Shown in pieces: positions 1-8,530 of a DNA stretch of 64,000 nt. Numbering within the stretch: the stretch's first letter is position 1; each line of letters begins with the position of its first letter. The translations under genes and the position numbers were made by a program. The stretch is taken from the NCBI RefSeq assembly GCF_900100845.1, contig NZ_FNFP01000011.1:1-64000 (forward strand), given 5' to 3'. The DNA is from Natronincola ferrireducens. Its GTDB lineage: Bacteria; Bacillota; Clostridia; Peptostreptococcales; Natronincolaceae. The notes beneath the pieces were generated by a model, which saw only the letters and a list, made by a program, of their open reading frames with translations, was not told where the DNA came from and searched no databases.

Positions 1-6
1 ATTGTA

Positions 7-20
7 CGAACAAATGTTCA
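7..20. promoter_or_regulatory. LexA (SOS) box at left edge
   Basis: The 14-mer CGAACAAATGTTCA matches the Firmicute LexA/DinR operator (CGAAC-N4-GTTCG) with one deviation in the last base. The gene it controls is probably to the left of the window, because the nearest gene inside is a leftward truncated remnant ending at 191. A second, equally good box lies at 5359-5372. Confidence 0.55.
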
Positions 21-190
21 AGAATTACATAATTTTATAATAGAATTACTATATATAATAAAATTTAGGTTTGTTTGCAATTTTTAATTATAATACATTT
101 TACAAGTGCACACAACTATAAGGACTTATTAATTGATAAGAATTGAAAGCAAGATCAAAAAAATAAAGGATATATCTTTAGCTAAGAGTT

Positions 191-391
191 CTACCCTTTA
201 TCTTTATTCATATATTTTCTTATTCTTTGGATGTCTTCTATTAAATCCCTAATTTCTTGTAGGTTACTATACTTTACTATCACCTCAAAACTAATCACCC
301 CAAACATATAAAACACCGTCGTAAACGATTGATAAGAGAATTTACTTAACAAATGCTCTGAAATACCATACAAAAAAATAATCACCGCCAA
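191..391 (-). pseudogene. 5'-truncated copy of the holin-like membrane protein at 3163-3495
   Basis: The 66 codons align along their length with the C-terminal 60 residues of the 110-residue membrane protein at 3163-3495. Both have a YG-SE-LL--FSY--FTT segment followed by a SFEV-V-YS segment. The N-terminal half of the full protein, with its first membrane segments, is missing here, and no ribosome site precedes the first ATG. I read it as the surviving 3' end of a duplicated gene. The bases just upstream of the remnant still resemble the corresponding coding sequence of the full copy (GCCAAGGAG at both), which supports truncation rather than a short intact gene. Function of the parent is inferred as holin-like from context only. 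Confidence 0.6.
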
Positions 392-941
392 GGAGAAGAA
401 ACAAGCAGGTCAATTCCCTCTGTTTCTTCAAGGCTTACTTACATAGAAAAAGTTTATGTAGGTAGGGGAGACAAGAACATCGAAGCTAGAGGGACCTACT
501 GGAAGAGGGAAGGGGTTTTTCTTATCTCTGGAAGATGGATAGGAAGAATCAAAATACTATAAACAAGGTTTATTTGATTATATATCTGTTGAAGATTGAG
601 TTTGTCAGAAATTCAATCTATTACTTGGTTCATGGAGCATTTTAAAAGCAAGTTTCTATGCTTTAGAAAGACTATTGAATAAAATGGCTTAGGAAATAAA
701 TAGACATCTTTAAAATTTTTTAAAATCGACAATAGGTGACATTAATTGCATTAAAATTATAGTACTATTTTCCTAAGAGATAATACCTGAGAGGGAAAGA
801 GGTCAATTAAATGTAGGACATGCATTGGGAATTTAAGTGTAGAGAACTGTAGTACCATTACAATGATTTGTTTTTAGCCATTGATTAAGAACTCAAAATT
901 ATAAATTTATGTTTTGTTTTTAAAGTGCGGCCTAAGAAGAA
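392..941. other. Intergenic stretch, no gene recognised
   Basis: No open frame here has a ribosome site or a recognisable product. Short broken frames run through 560-700, and the region is probably decayed coding sequence. The only notable landmark is its right end, which leads into the GmrSD-like gene. Confidence 0.4.
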
Positions 942-980
942 ATGCATAACAATACCACTAATATAGGAGGAAAAGATTTT

Positions 981-3053
981 ATGGATTTATATAAAAATAA
1001 TTTAACAGCAATTTTGACTGTGCATGGGAAAATATTTCAAATACCCTCTTTTCAACGTCCTTATAAATGGGATACAACCCACTGGAATGACCTATTTAGT
1101 GACATAATTAGAGCTTATGAAAAGCAAACTGAACATTTTATGGGAACTATTGTTCTTCAGAAAAATGGGCAAGGTGAAAATCTACGAATAGTTATTGATG
1201 GTCAACAGCGATTGACGACAATATCAATATTTTTATTGGCTTTTGCTAAATGGATAAAAGTATACAATAGCGGAAATGATTATTTGATTAATACTACGAT
1301 AAAAAACTTTTTGATAACTAATCAATTTGATGGCACAGAAATCTTCAGAATAACCTTAAGTAATAAACATAATAATAATCAAGATTATCAGAACATGATT
1401 AATAGTTTCTACAAACCATCAGTTTTAAATGTTTCTACTAAAAGTATTTTTATAGAAGCTATAAATTACTTTTATAATCAGATAGATATGTTTTATGATG
1501 CTATAAAAGATGATATTGCTATAAGTGATTTTGTAAGTAGAATTTTTTCAGTAACAAGTGATAAATTAAAGTTTGTTACTATCGAACTTGAGAAAAATGA
1601 AGATGCAAATATGATTTTTGAAACATTAAATTCAAGAGGTAAAAACTTAATTGATGGAGAGTTAATTAGAAATTATATTTTTATGCACCCTAAAATAATA
1701 GATGCAGAAGAGATATACTTCAAATACTGGGAGCCAATTGAAGATCACTTTGAAAATTTAGAAAAAGAAAAGGTGTCTAATATCTCTGAATTTATTAGGT
1801 TCTTCCTTTATGCCAATACCAGTGAAATAAAAAATATAAGAAGTAATCGCATATACTTAGAGATGAAGGAATATCTTGATGATTATCTAAGTCAGCACAG
1901 TGTACCAGAGTTATTGAAGAAGCTTAATAGCTATAAACTGTATTATAACTATGTGATATTTCCAGATGAATTACCAGTTAAAAATTTTTCAGAAAAAATA
2001 CAAATAAGTTTACATTTATTAAAGTACTTAAATACATATGTCTATACCCCCATACTTCTTAAACTATTTGAACAGTATGGTAATAACGTTATTTCACTAA
2101 AAACCTTTGAAGAGCTAGTATTATTAATTGCTTCATATTCAGTTAGACTGTCCATAAATGGCAAGAAAGTAGCAAATAAAATTATATCTGAGGTTATATT
2201 GTCCATCACGGATTTTGTTGATGAAAGTGATATATCACAAGAAATACAAAACATAATAAGCAGACAGAAATCAGCTCCCTTTTATGATAATCAAATGTTT
2301 AAGAAAATAATCAGTACTGCACCACTATATAGCCCGAAGAAAAAAGATTTTATTAAGTATTTGTTATTACTAGTATTTAAGGAAGAAACAAAAAATAAAA
2401 TTTTATTCCAGAATATTGAGGGATTAACAATAGAACATATATTCCCGCAGTCATATGAAAATTGGATGGCAGATTTAACAGATGAGGAGTTAGAGGAAAA
2501 CATTAGTTTATTAGATACCATTGGCAATTTAACACTGGTTAGTCAAAGTTTAAACTCAAAGCTTTCTAATAGCAGATTTTCCATAAAAAGAGAAGAACTA
2601 AAAAAATATTGCATTTGGCCATATGAAAGAGAATTGTTCTTTAATAGTGAAGAAAGCAAATGGCATAAAAAGAAGATAATTATTAGAGCTGATAAGATTT
2701 CTGATTACATAATTACCCTGTTGCCAGGTCCTAAAAAACTAGCTAAAAAAGAAATATCAGAAAACGAATTGCTGATTAAAGTTAATGATGTAACTATTGA
2801 AGGGAAAAACCAGAAGAATGTCTACATTAATGCAGTCAAGAAAATTTATGAAAACACAGATTCTAAAATATGGAATAGAATGCATATAAAAGGCTGTGCC
2901 TCACGGGATAAAAACCAATTTACTAGCCATCAAAGAGGACATTTGATTGCAATTGGAGATATTTATATTAATTACCATGCAAGTCTTTCGGAGAAAATTA
3001 GAAGGCTAAAGAGAATTGCTTTATTATGTAACACTAAAATTGAGATTAGTTAG
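981..3053 (+). CDS. GmrSD-like DUF262/DUF1524 protein (type IV restriction-like)
   Basis: This protein of about 690 residues joins a DUF262 (GmrS, ParB-like NTPase/nuclease) domain to a DUF1524 (GmrD, HNH-type) domain. The DUF262 signature is the IPSFQRPYKW segment near the N-terminus followed by DGQQR at residues 73-77. The HNH-type block is IEHIFPQ (His about 486) followed by the expected IGNLTL segment. Known GmrSD proteins cut modified phage DNA, and this fused architecture is common in bacteria. The last 110 residues form an extra domain that I do not recognise. The open frame begins at ATG 942, but AGGAGG at 965-970 lies 10 bases before ATG 981, so 981 is the likely start. It stands alone on this strand. 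Anti-phage restriction is inferred from the family; the target modification cannot be read from sequence. Confidence 0.85.
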   Translation: MDLYKNNLTAILTVHGKIFQIPSFQRPYKWDTTHWNDLFSDIIRAYEKQTEHFMGTIVLQKNGQGENLRIVIDGQQRLTTISIFLLAFAKWIKVYNSGNDYLINTTIKNFLITNQFDGTEIFRITLSNKHNNNQDYQNMINSFYKPSVLNVSTKSIFIEAINYFYNQIDMFYDAIKDDIAISDFVSRIFSVTSDKLKFVTIELEKNEDANMIFETLNSRGKNLIDGELIRNYIFMHPKIIDAEEIYFKYWEPIEDHFENLEKEKVSNISEFIRFFLYANTSEIKNIRSNRIYLEMKEYLDDYLSQHSVPELLKKLNSYKLYYNYVIFPDELPVKNFSEKIQISLHLLKYLNTYVYTPILLKLFEQYGNNVISLKTFEELVLLIASYSVRLSINGKKVANKIISEVILSITDFVDESDISQEIQNIISRQKSAPFYDNQMFKKIISTAPLYSPKKKDFIKYLLLLVFKEETKNKILFQNIEGLTIEHIFPQSYENWMADLTDEELEENISLLDTIGNLTLVSQSLNSKLSNSRFSIKREELKKYCIWPYERELFFNSEESKWHKKKIIIRADKISDYIITLLPGPKKLAKKEISENELLIKVNDVTIEGKNQKNVYINAVKKIYENTDSKIWNRMHIKGCASRDKNQFTSHQRGHLIAIGDIYINYHASLSEKIRRLKRIALLCNTKIEIS

Positions 3054-3162
3054 CTATAAATGTGTTTTAAGGCTCATAAATTATTCTACTTTGCGTATAA
3101 TAGGCTAAATTATAATAAAAAAGAGGGAAACTTTCGATGTAAATGTGAAAGTATTCCCTTTA

Positions 3163-3495
3163 CTATTTTTCGTTCTTTCTCCATCTCCCAAACTCATCCA
3201 ACAACTCCAGAAAACTTGCCGCACTGCTATACCTCACCAGTACCTCAAAACTAACCAATCCCAGAGTATAACACAAGGTTGTAAAAAAACGATAGGAGAA
3301 TCTATCTAATAAATACTCGGAAGTGCCATATAGTAAAATAGCAACAGCCAAGGAGGATATGAGGACCTTTATAATCAGTACCTCTGTAGTCTTCTCAGAA
3401 AAGGTATCTATCATATCCTTAGAGAAGGCCCCTAGGAAACAAAAGAGATAGATAAAGGCAAAGAGGGTAAAGTCCTCTAGGAAAATTAACATCAC
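3163..3495 (-). CDS. Holin-like small membrane protein
   Basis: This 110-residue protein has three likely membrane segments: a hydrophobic N-terminus (residues 3-22), a segment around 42-58 and another around 70-88. It ends in a short charged tail. I do not recognise a named family. It is the last gene of a leftward run that begins with an M15 peptidase, and it overlaps the stop of the gene upstream by four bases, so the two are probably translated together. Small membrane proteins next to a cell-wall peptidase suggest a holin or holin-like role, but that is inference from position. A 5'-truncated copy of this gene is present at 191-391. Confidence 0.6.
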   Translation of the reverse strand: MMLIFLEDFTLFAFIYLFCFLGAFSKDMIDTFSEKTTEVLIIKVLISSLAVAILLYGTSEYLLDRFSYRFFTTLCYTLGLVSFEVLVRYSSAASFLELLDEFGRWRKNEK

Positions 3496-3857
3496 CTTAC
3501 ACCTTCGTTGATGGAATATCTTCTAGTTTCAAGCTTAAGTATCAGGTTTTGGAGTGAGGCCAGACTAATAAAGGATACCAAGAGGTAGAGGAGATTTATA
3601 AAAATGCTTCTTTGAATATCAGATTGATCTACCTTGGTAATGTGGGGATTTATTGTAGTGGAATTAAGATTTGCCCTAGCAGTTGCTGGATCTACTTCCA
3701 GATTGCTGCCCATCAAAGAATAATTAAGAGCCTCACAAAAAAGACCTTCAGGGTAGTACAACTCTCTATAGGATAAATAAATATTCCAGGATAAGCTGAT
3801 GGTGACAATACATAGAATAACTGCGGTTATTTTGGTAAACGGGGTTTGGGTTTTCAT
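3492..3857 (-). CDS. Small two-segment membrane protein of lysis-like cassette
   Basis: The 121-residue product has an N-terminal membrane segment (about residues 9-30), a polar loop of about 55 residues, and a second membrane segment (about 86-106) followed by a basic tail. That topology places the loop outside the cell if the N-terminus is inside. I cannot assign a family. Reverse-strand GGAAGTGAATA lies before the ATG, a weak ribosome site. The gene overlaps the following holin-like gene by four bases. It probably belongs to the same leftward unit as the DUF2922, DUF1659 and peptidase genes. Confidence 0.55.
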   Translation of the reverse strand: MKTQTPFTKITAVILCIVTISLSWNIYLSYRELYYPEGLFCEALNYSLMGSNLEVDPATARANLNSTTINPHITKVDQSDIQRSIFINLLYLLVSFISLASLQNLILKLETRRYSINEGVR

Positions 3858-3995
3858 TATTCACTTCCTCTCTTTCTTTGGATTTTTAATCAATTGTTGT
3901 GTTTAACTTATTTATTGAAATAGAAATACTATTAGTACAAAAGGCACAGCCCTTGGAGGACCATGCCTTTTGAAAATTAACGATTAAGGACGAAA

Positions 3996-4217
3996 TTACT
4001 GGGCCACTTCCAACTCGGTGGTAGAAGTTTCTACTAGGTAGGCACTATCAATGGCCACTAAATCTCCAACTCTTGTGAAGACGGACCCATTGGCAATGAT
4101 GGTCTCCATAACACCCTTAACATCAGCAGCATTTAGATCCTCCCTTGGAGTGGATACCCTGATGGCTGCCAATTTGTCCTGATCTGTTTTAAATACCATT
4201 CGTAAATATCGGTTCAA
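3996..4217 (-). CDS. DUF2922 family protein
   Basis: The 73-residue product matches the DUF2922 pattern: a start like LRMVFKT, a middle block VKGVMETII-N--VF, and an ending that describes a strand-rich small protein. DUF2922 genes in Firmicutes are typically paired with DUF1659 genes, as here (next gene upstream at 4261-4482). The start is TTG at 4217, eight bases after GGGAGG on the reverse strand; no in-frame ATG fits. The molecular function of the family is unknown. The constant association with small membrane proteins and wall hydrolases suggests a cell-envelope or lysis-related role, which is inference. Confidence 0.8.
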   Translation of the reverse strand: MNRYLRMVFKTDQDKLAAIRVSTPREDLNAADVKGVMETIIANGSVFTRVGDLVAIDSAYLVETSTTELEVAQ

Positions 4218-4260
4218 GTCATAACCTCCCTTCTATAATGTAATTGATAAAATTAACAGA

Positions 4261-4482
4261 TTACACTACCAGCTCACACCTTTCAGTCATAAAGATGCCC
4301 TTGATAGGATGGGGAAATAAGGACCCGATTTCTGCAACTACCTCTACGATGCTGTCTAAATCAGCATCTGTCTTGAAGCTGGCAATAGTTCTGGTCATAT
4401 GAGTTTCCTTTCCATCCTGATTGATACCAGTGATAAATTGAGCTGATGCATTTCTTGTTTCATTCATTTTCATTACCGCCAT
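4261..4482 (-). CDS. DUF1659 family protein
   Basis: This product of about 73 residues has the DUF1659 layout: a short N-terminal strand, a central G-D-KETH-TRT block, then a DSIVEVVAEIGSLFPHPI helix-turn segment and a strand at the end. It is the usual partner of DUF2922, which lies immediately downstream. An upstream in-frame ATG exists at 4500, but reverse-strand AAAGGGGGTGA ends eight bases before ATG 4482, so that start is preferred. No catalytic residues are evident and the family's function is not established. Confidence 0.8.
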   Translation of the reverse strand: MAVMKMNETRNASAQFITGINQDGKETHMTRTIASFKTDADLDSIVEVVAEIGSLFPHPIKGIFMTERCELVV

Positions 4483-4527
4483 GTTTTCACCCCCTTTCAT
4501 AGTAAAATTTCATTCTTAGGAGAGGGC

Positions 4528-4857
4528 CTATAGCTCAAAGGTTTTAACTACCTTATCGGTTTCAGGCAGCTCCTCTTCATAATCAATGATAAACAACTCC
4601 TCTGGCTCTTCAAAATCCTCTTCAACCTCTATAATTTCATTATGATAAGGTCTATCATCCAGCATAGAAAGCTGAAGGGTTTCAAAGGATACAGAAATTT
4701 CTTCATTGGGCTTAAACTTTCTAATGGCCACCAAATTTTCATCATTCAGTTCAATATCACTTAACAAAATCGTGATGGATTGACTCCAGTTTTCGGCGGT
4801 TACTTTGTTACTAATATCAATCTTTTTAATCTTTGCAACCAGTTTAGTATTGGGCAC
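4528..4857 (-). CDS. Acidic hypothetical protein of the DUF1659/DUF2922 cassette
   Basis: This 109-residue protein starts with GTG at 4857, preceded on the reverse strand by a strong GAGGAGGTGA site. It has a basic N-terminal 15 residues, a beta-rich middle, and a strongly acidic C-terminal third rich in Glu and Asp. I do not recognise the family. It sits between the M15 peptidase and DUF1659 genes with gaps of 30-50 bases, so it is almost certainly co-transcribed with them. The acidic tail could mediate binding to a basic partner, but nothing in the sequence proves it. Confidence 0.6.
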   Translation of the reverse strand: MPNTKLVAKIKKIDISNKVTAENWSQSITILLSDIELNDENLVAIRKFKPNEEISVSFETLQLSMLDDRPYHNEIIEVEEDFEEPEELFIIDYEEELPETDKVVKTFEL

Positions 4858-4888
4858 CCAGTCACCTCCTCTGATTAGAAATTAATAA

Positions 4889-5248
4889 TTATCCTCGCCA
4901 ACGGGATCTGCCAGTGGTTCTAACGTCCACATGGGTGAAGGTTGGATAAACACCTATCCCGGTAAAGCCCAGTTCCTCGGCAATCTTTCCTATGGCCTCG
5001 GGGGAATATCCGGGAACCTGAATATCTGCTGCTCGGCCTAACATATGCTGACTATTGGGGCTACCCCCTACCTTTTGGTTATGGGCTAATGTTCTATAGC
5101 CTGATGTGAGGTTTACAGGTCTACCTACTTGATCCCTAAGCTGCTGGAGTTTTTCCAGGAGACGATGATCCAGTTTCACCAGCTGGGTACCACCTCTACA
5201 TTGAAATTCCCATAGCTGAAAGTTCTTAGCAATTTGTATTTTGTTCAC
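4889..5248 (-). CDS. M15-family D-Ala-D-Ala peptidase (endolysin-like)
   Basis: The product is a compact zinc peptidase of the M15A/M15_3 type that would cut peptidoglycan stem peptides. The zinc motif SQHMLGRAADI supplies His and Asp ligands, and the FTHVDVR block near the C-terminus supplies the second His. The typical TSGYR-L-HN segment precedes them. The length of about 119 residues equals one catalytic domain, with no signal peptide and no wall-binding repeat, as in many phage endolysins that depend on a holin. ATG 5254 directly abuts AGGAGG on the reverse strand, so GTG 5248, six bases further on, is the more likely start. It heads the leftward unit that ends in two small membrane proteins, and it is divergent from the LexA-like gene at 5402. 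Confidence 0.8.
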   Translation of the reverse strand: MNKIQIAKNFQLWEFQCRGGTQLVKLDHRLLEKLQQLRDQVGRPVNLTSGYRTLAHNQKVGGSPNSQHMLGRAADIQVPGYSPEAIGKIAEELGFTGIGVYPTFTHVDVRTTGRSRWRG

Positions 5249-5323
5249 CCTCATCCTCCTTCCTTAGGTTTTCTTCATTATATAGGAGCGATTTAGGAAA
5301 TTCAGCAAACAGGGAGGATAGGC

Positions 5324-5372
5324 TTTACAAAGGTAGGAAATTTTCTTATAATGAATACAGAACAAACGTTCG
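5324..5372 (+). promoter_or_regulatory. Sigma-A promoter with overlapping LexA-type box
   Basis: TTTACA at 5324-5329 and TATAAT at 5347-5352 are separated by exactly 17 bases, giving an almost consensus vegetative promoter for the gene at 5402. AGAACAAACGTTCG at 5359-5372 lies at about the transcription start and matches the Firmicute LexA operator. LexA bound there would block initiation, so the gene should be SOS-induced or self-regulated. The divergent peptidase cassette starts only 110 bases away and could share control. Confidence 0.75.
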
Positions 5373-5401
5373 AGATGAACGAGATAAGGGGGAGGAGATG
5401 A

Positions 5402-5647
5402 ATGAAGGATAAAAAGATGGAAATCTTGGTTTCTATAAAGAATTACATAGAGAAGAGAGGATACAGTCCTACTGTTAGAGAGATAGGAAAGCTAGTAGGC
5501 TTAAGATCTACTTCTACTGTACAAGGCTATTTAATAGAGATGGAAATTTGGGGCATCATTGAAAGACAGCGAACCCTACCAAGGGCATTAAGGATCACCG
5601 AGAAGGGAAAAGAAATTATAAAGGCTTATGAAGTAGTAAGTGGATAG
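5402..5647 (+). CDS. LexA DNA-binding-domain protein lacking the peptidase half
   Basis: The 81-residue product is the LexA N-terminal winged helix alone. It shows the YIEKRGYSPTVREIG helix and the LRSTSTVQGYL recognition region, as in LexA (PF01726). There is no room for the S24 self-cleavage domain, so it cannot be inactivated by RecA-stimulated autolysis. Known LexA dimerises through its missing C-terminal half, so this short form may bind weakly or compete with full LexA for operators. It has a strong promoter, a LexA box at its start site (5359-5372), GGAGGAG before ATG 5402 and a terminator at 5666. It could be a self-limiting repressor of the divergent lysis-like cassette, which is inference. 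Confidence 0.8.
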   Translation: MKDKKMEILVSIKNYIEKRGYSPTVREIGKLVGLRSTSTVQGYLIEMEIWGIIERQRTLPRALRITEKGKEIIKAYEVVSG

Positions 5648-5665
5648 AAAAGAAACCAATCAGTA

Positions 5666-5711
5666 GATACAGGCAGCTGCCTCAGCCGGCAACCCCCTGT
5701 ATCATTTATTT
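5666..5711 (+). terminator. Rho-independent terminator of the LexA-like gene
   Basis: GATACAGG at 5666-5673 pairs with CCTGTATC at 5696-5703 and is followed by a T-rich tract (ATTTATTTTTT). It begins 19 bases after the stop codon at 5647. Confidence 0.7.
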
Positions 5712-5829
5712 TTTCCCACCACCCACCCTAAAAACCTCTGGGGTCCACAACCTTTTGCCTCCAGTCATTCATCCAGGAGGGGGTTATATATCCTAAAGGA
5801 GCCTCCTTCCTTCATTCCTCCCTACAAAA

Positions 5830-6600
5830 GATTGTACCTTTCGGGTCCTTGTCTTCGCTCCCTCCACAGACTACAGCTGTATTGCTTAGTAGGTGTAGAG
5901 AAGACCCAAGGGGAGATGGCTTGTTATTACCATACGTCCATAAAAGCCATGCGTCCTTACAAGGTATTCTACTGATTCGAGGGGCTGTAGACTGTTCTGG
6001 TCGCTGGGCCTATCTCTCTAGGGCCTTTGGCTACCGCCACCTCCTCAGACTGTAGCATCTATGGATAAGATTTAGGGGAGGGCTACAGACTGATCCAGTG
6101 GCTAAGTAGAGCTTTGGAGAAGGTCAGGGTCTATCTTTAGAGAAGTCAGGGTCCATCCTGTGATCAGAGGCTGCAGGAACAAAGGGGCTTTTTATCCTAG
6201 CCTCTGGCCTCAGGATGTTGCTTTGGGGTCCTATCATGGAGATGGTCTTCGAAGCTCCTTGCTTCCACAGCCTGCTGCTAAATGGAAGTAAGTTTAATAA
6301 GCGGCAACAGACTGTTCCAGCTTTATCCTGTCAGCTTTAGGGTCATTGTTGCTGCTCCCTCCACAAACTGTTTTGCTTTGTAGCTAGGTGTAGGGTGAAA
6401 CAGATTGTTCCAGTCGCTGGGATAGGCTTTGCAGGTCCAGTCTCCACAGACTGCCTTTCCGATGGGGCGGTTCACGGAGAGGGGCAGACTGTTACGATTA
6501 CGGGTCCACCTTCAGGGTATTCATCCCCCAACTAGCGTTCCATAGAGGTAGGAGCTATCTAGGGGTAAGTTTTTCAAGAAGTTCCTGCCAATATTCTATT
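5830..6600. repeat. GC-rich non-coding block built of degenerate repeats (unit 1)
   Basis: This stretch is clearly richer in G and C than its neighbours and has no credible gene. A motif close to CAGACTGTTCCAG recurs at about 5992, 6087, 6311, 6402 and 6485, and CTCCCTCCACAGACT variants recur at about 5858, 6354 and 6438. The right part (about 6262-6590) is repeated at 8655-8905 with most positions identical, including the same GATTACGGGTCCACC and CTAGCGTTCCATAGAGG blocks. The repeat ends in a hairpin of GGTAGGAGCT against AGTTCCTGCC. I see no transposase or terminal inverted repeats, so origin and function are unknown. Confidence 0.6.
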
Positions 6601-6800
6601 TTGTTTAAGTGTTTTTTAAAGACATAATTAAGGAGATAGATAAAATAATTTTTTAAGACATTATGGTTTCACTATATTATCACTGTGTGGTAACGATTTA
6701 ACCAGTAAGCCTACTTCTTTTTAAAAAAATTTTGAAGGACAAACTATGACAAAATTTAACAAACAATTATAGTAAAATGGAGGGAAGGGGAGGGATTGCA

Positions 6801-7619
6801 GTGGGATGCTTAGGTGTATTTTTAACAATATTATCAGGTTTAATTTTAATGGTTTTATTTGTAGAATATACTGGTTTGATGATTGGAATTTTATTCGCAA
6901 TAATTACATTAGGTATAATTCTTTATAACAAGGCGAGTACCAAGCAAAAGGAAGTGGAAATTAAACTTGAAGAAGAAAAGGCGAAGAAGAAAGTGTGGGA
7001 AGATGGAAATAAAAGAAAATACAATATTCCACAAGATGCAAAGCTTGTGAGATATTACAAAGGCAATCCTAATATAAATAAAGGATATATAAAGTTTTAT
7101 ACATGGAAAGATGAGAAGAATATAAATTTCGTTGATAGCGAATTCAACATAGATATTGGTAAAGTACAAATGCAATTAGATGATATAAAATACTATTATA
7201 TTATTGGAGATATATATAATGAGATGAGTATTGAAGGTGGGGGAAATGGAGGAAGTTCTTTAGGTGGAGCAGTAGTAGGGGGATTAGTTGCAGGTGGTGC
7301 TGGCGCAGTAATAGGGAGTAGAAAAAAGAATGATCCTATAAAAACTATAAATAAGAAAGTAGATGAAAGAAAAACCATAGTAGTTATTAAAGAGAATAAT
7401 AAGGTGTTTAATATGGAATTTGAAGGAAAGACATACGATGTTCTACTAGAATTACTTCCAGAGAAAGAAAGAGATTATGTGAAAATTATTTCTACTAAGG
7501 AAAATAACGAAGACTGGTTGTATAAACAGATAGAAAAATTAGCCAGTTTAAAAAACGAGGGTATCCTTACGGAAGAAGAGTTTCAAGGAAAGAAAAAAGC
7601 ACTACTAGAGAAAATCTAA
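6801..7619 (+). CDS. Membrane protein with glycine-zipper and C-terminal SHOCT domain
   Basis: This product of about 272 residues has two N-terminal membrane segments (within the first 45 residues), a charged coiled stretch, a soluble beta-rich region, and then a glycine-rich zipper (GGAVVGGLVAGGAGAVIG). It ends in a SHOCT domain of the usual form, with L-K-EGILTEEEF--KKK-LLE at the end. SHOCT is a short oligomerisation module often found at the ends of membrane proteins. The open frame begins at ATG 6777, but AGGGGAGG at 6786-6793 fits GTG 6801 better. It is followed 26 bases on by a related membrane protein with a similar zipper. The gene pair is bracketed by copies of a non-coding repeat. 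No function can be assigned. Confidence 0.7.
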   Translation: MGCLGVFLTILSGLILMVLFVEYTGLMIGILFAIITLGIILYNKASTKQKEVEIKLEEEKAKKKVWEDGNKRKYNIPQDAKLVRYYKGNPNINKGYIKFYTWKDEKNINFVDSEFNIDIGKVQMQLDDIKYYYIIGDIYNEMSIEGGGNGGSSLGGAVVGGLVAGGAGAVIGSRKKNDPIKTINKKVDERKTIVVIKENNKVFNMEFEGKTYDVLLELLPEKERDYVKIISTKENNEDWLYKQIEKLASLKNEGILTEEEFQGKKKALLEKI

Positions 7620-7644
7620 ATATAAAAAAGAAAGGGAGGTCATT

Positions 7645-8235
7645 ATGGAAGGATTGTTGATGCTTGTAATGATATGCTTAGGATTAGGAATTGTTTTCTT
7701 ATTTATTAACAAATCGCGACAAGAACAGAAAGGTAAAAGTGAAAAATTAGAACAAGGTATCTACGGAGAAATGAGAGCAATTCATTTGTATGGATTGAAA
7801 TATCCTCCTAATGTAGTTTTTAATGTAAAATTATACAGTGATTACTTGCTGTTTGCTTATGAAAATGAACAAGTTAAGCTAAATGTAAAAAAAATTAAAA
7901 GTGCATCTGTTGAAAATGTGAAAGAAATAAATGAAAGTAAAGGGTTTTCTATCGGTAATGCTGCATTAGGAGGTATCTTATTTGGACAAGTAGGGGCGGC
8001 CATAGGTGGTTTTAGTGGGTCACAAAATCTCAAATTTAAGCTTTTAATTATCAATTATATTGATTCTGAGGGTATGTTAAAGCATATCAGCTTTATGCCT
8101 GATTATTTCTTAAATGTTACAAATAAAAGCATGACTGATTATAGAAATAAATTTTTATCAGAATTTTATAATGAATTAAAAAAGAAAATCGACGAAATTA
8201 GTGAACATAAAGCAATTCAATTAGAAGAACTCTAG
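7645..8235 (+). CDS. Membrane-anchored glycine-zipper protein
   Basis: The 196-residue product has one N-terminal membrane segment (residues 3-23), a soluble beta-rich domain, and a glycine-zipper stretch IGNAALGGILFGQVGAAIGG around residues 105-124. The zipper sits where the upstream protein at 6801-7619 has its own, and the two share the same anchor-domain-zipper plan, so they may associate with each other. There is no SHOCT tail here. AAAGGGAGG lies 8 bases before ATG 7645. I do not recognise a named family. Confidence 0.65.
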   Translation: MEGLLMLVMICLGLGIVFLFINKSRQEQKGKSEKLEQGIYGEMRAIHLYGLKYPPNVVFNVKLYSDYLLFAYENEQVKLNVKKIKSASVENVKEINESKGFSIGNAALGGILFGQVGAAIGGFSGSQNLKFKLLIINYIDSEGMLKHISFMPDYFLNVTNKSMTDYRNKFLSEFYNELKKKIDEISEHKAIQLEEL

Positions 8236-8262
8236 TGCTTTAAAAACAAGGAGGTAATAAAA

Positions 8263-8508
8263 GTGGTAAAAATGATTTTAATATGTGGCACTTGTGGCAA
8301 TGAAGTTGAAATGGTTCCACATCAAGTAGGCCATCAAATTCAAATGTCTAAGTTAGTTAATTATGGTTTTAGAGTTGATACACCGTCAATTGATAAATAT
8401 GGTGATATAGGAGATTATGAAGATATTGATGATGTAGATGTTGAATTAAGAGAGATAAGAATAAATTGTAGCAAATGTCAAGATGATTATATTGTATTAG
8501 AATTTTAA
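8263..8508 (+). CDS. Small zinc-ribbon protein
   Basis: The 81-residue product has CGTCG near the N-terminus and CSKCQ near the C-terminus, two CxxC pairs that would form one zinc ribbon with a long acidic insert between them. The start is GTG 8263 after a strong AAGGAGGT site. It is the third gene of the repeat-bracketed cassette, 27 bases after the zipper protein, and a terminator follows at 8531. No enzymatic motif is present; a binding role for protein or nucleic acid is possible but not shown. Confidence 0.65.
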   Translation: MVKMILICGTCGNEVEMVPHQVGHQIQMSKLVNYGFRVDTPSIDKYGDIGDYEDIDDVDVELREIRINCSKCQDDYIVLEF

Positions 8509-8530
8509 CCCCTAAATGTTTATAGATTAT

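Noticed and set aside
3060-3254. Possible small gene after the GmrSD-like protein
   Set aside because: It has no ribosome site and overlaps the holin-like gene on the opposite strand.
5402-5647. Full-length LexA repressor
   Set aside because: Only the DNA-binding domain is present; the self-cleaving peptidase domain is absent and no continuation exists in other frames.
5849-6055. Possible 68-residue gene in the GC-rich block
   Set aside because: It spans the degenerate repeat motifs, has no ribosome site and no recognisable product.
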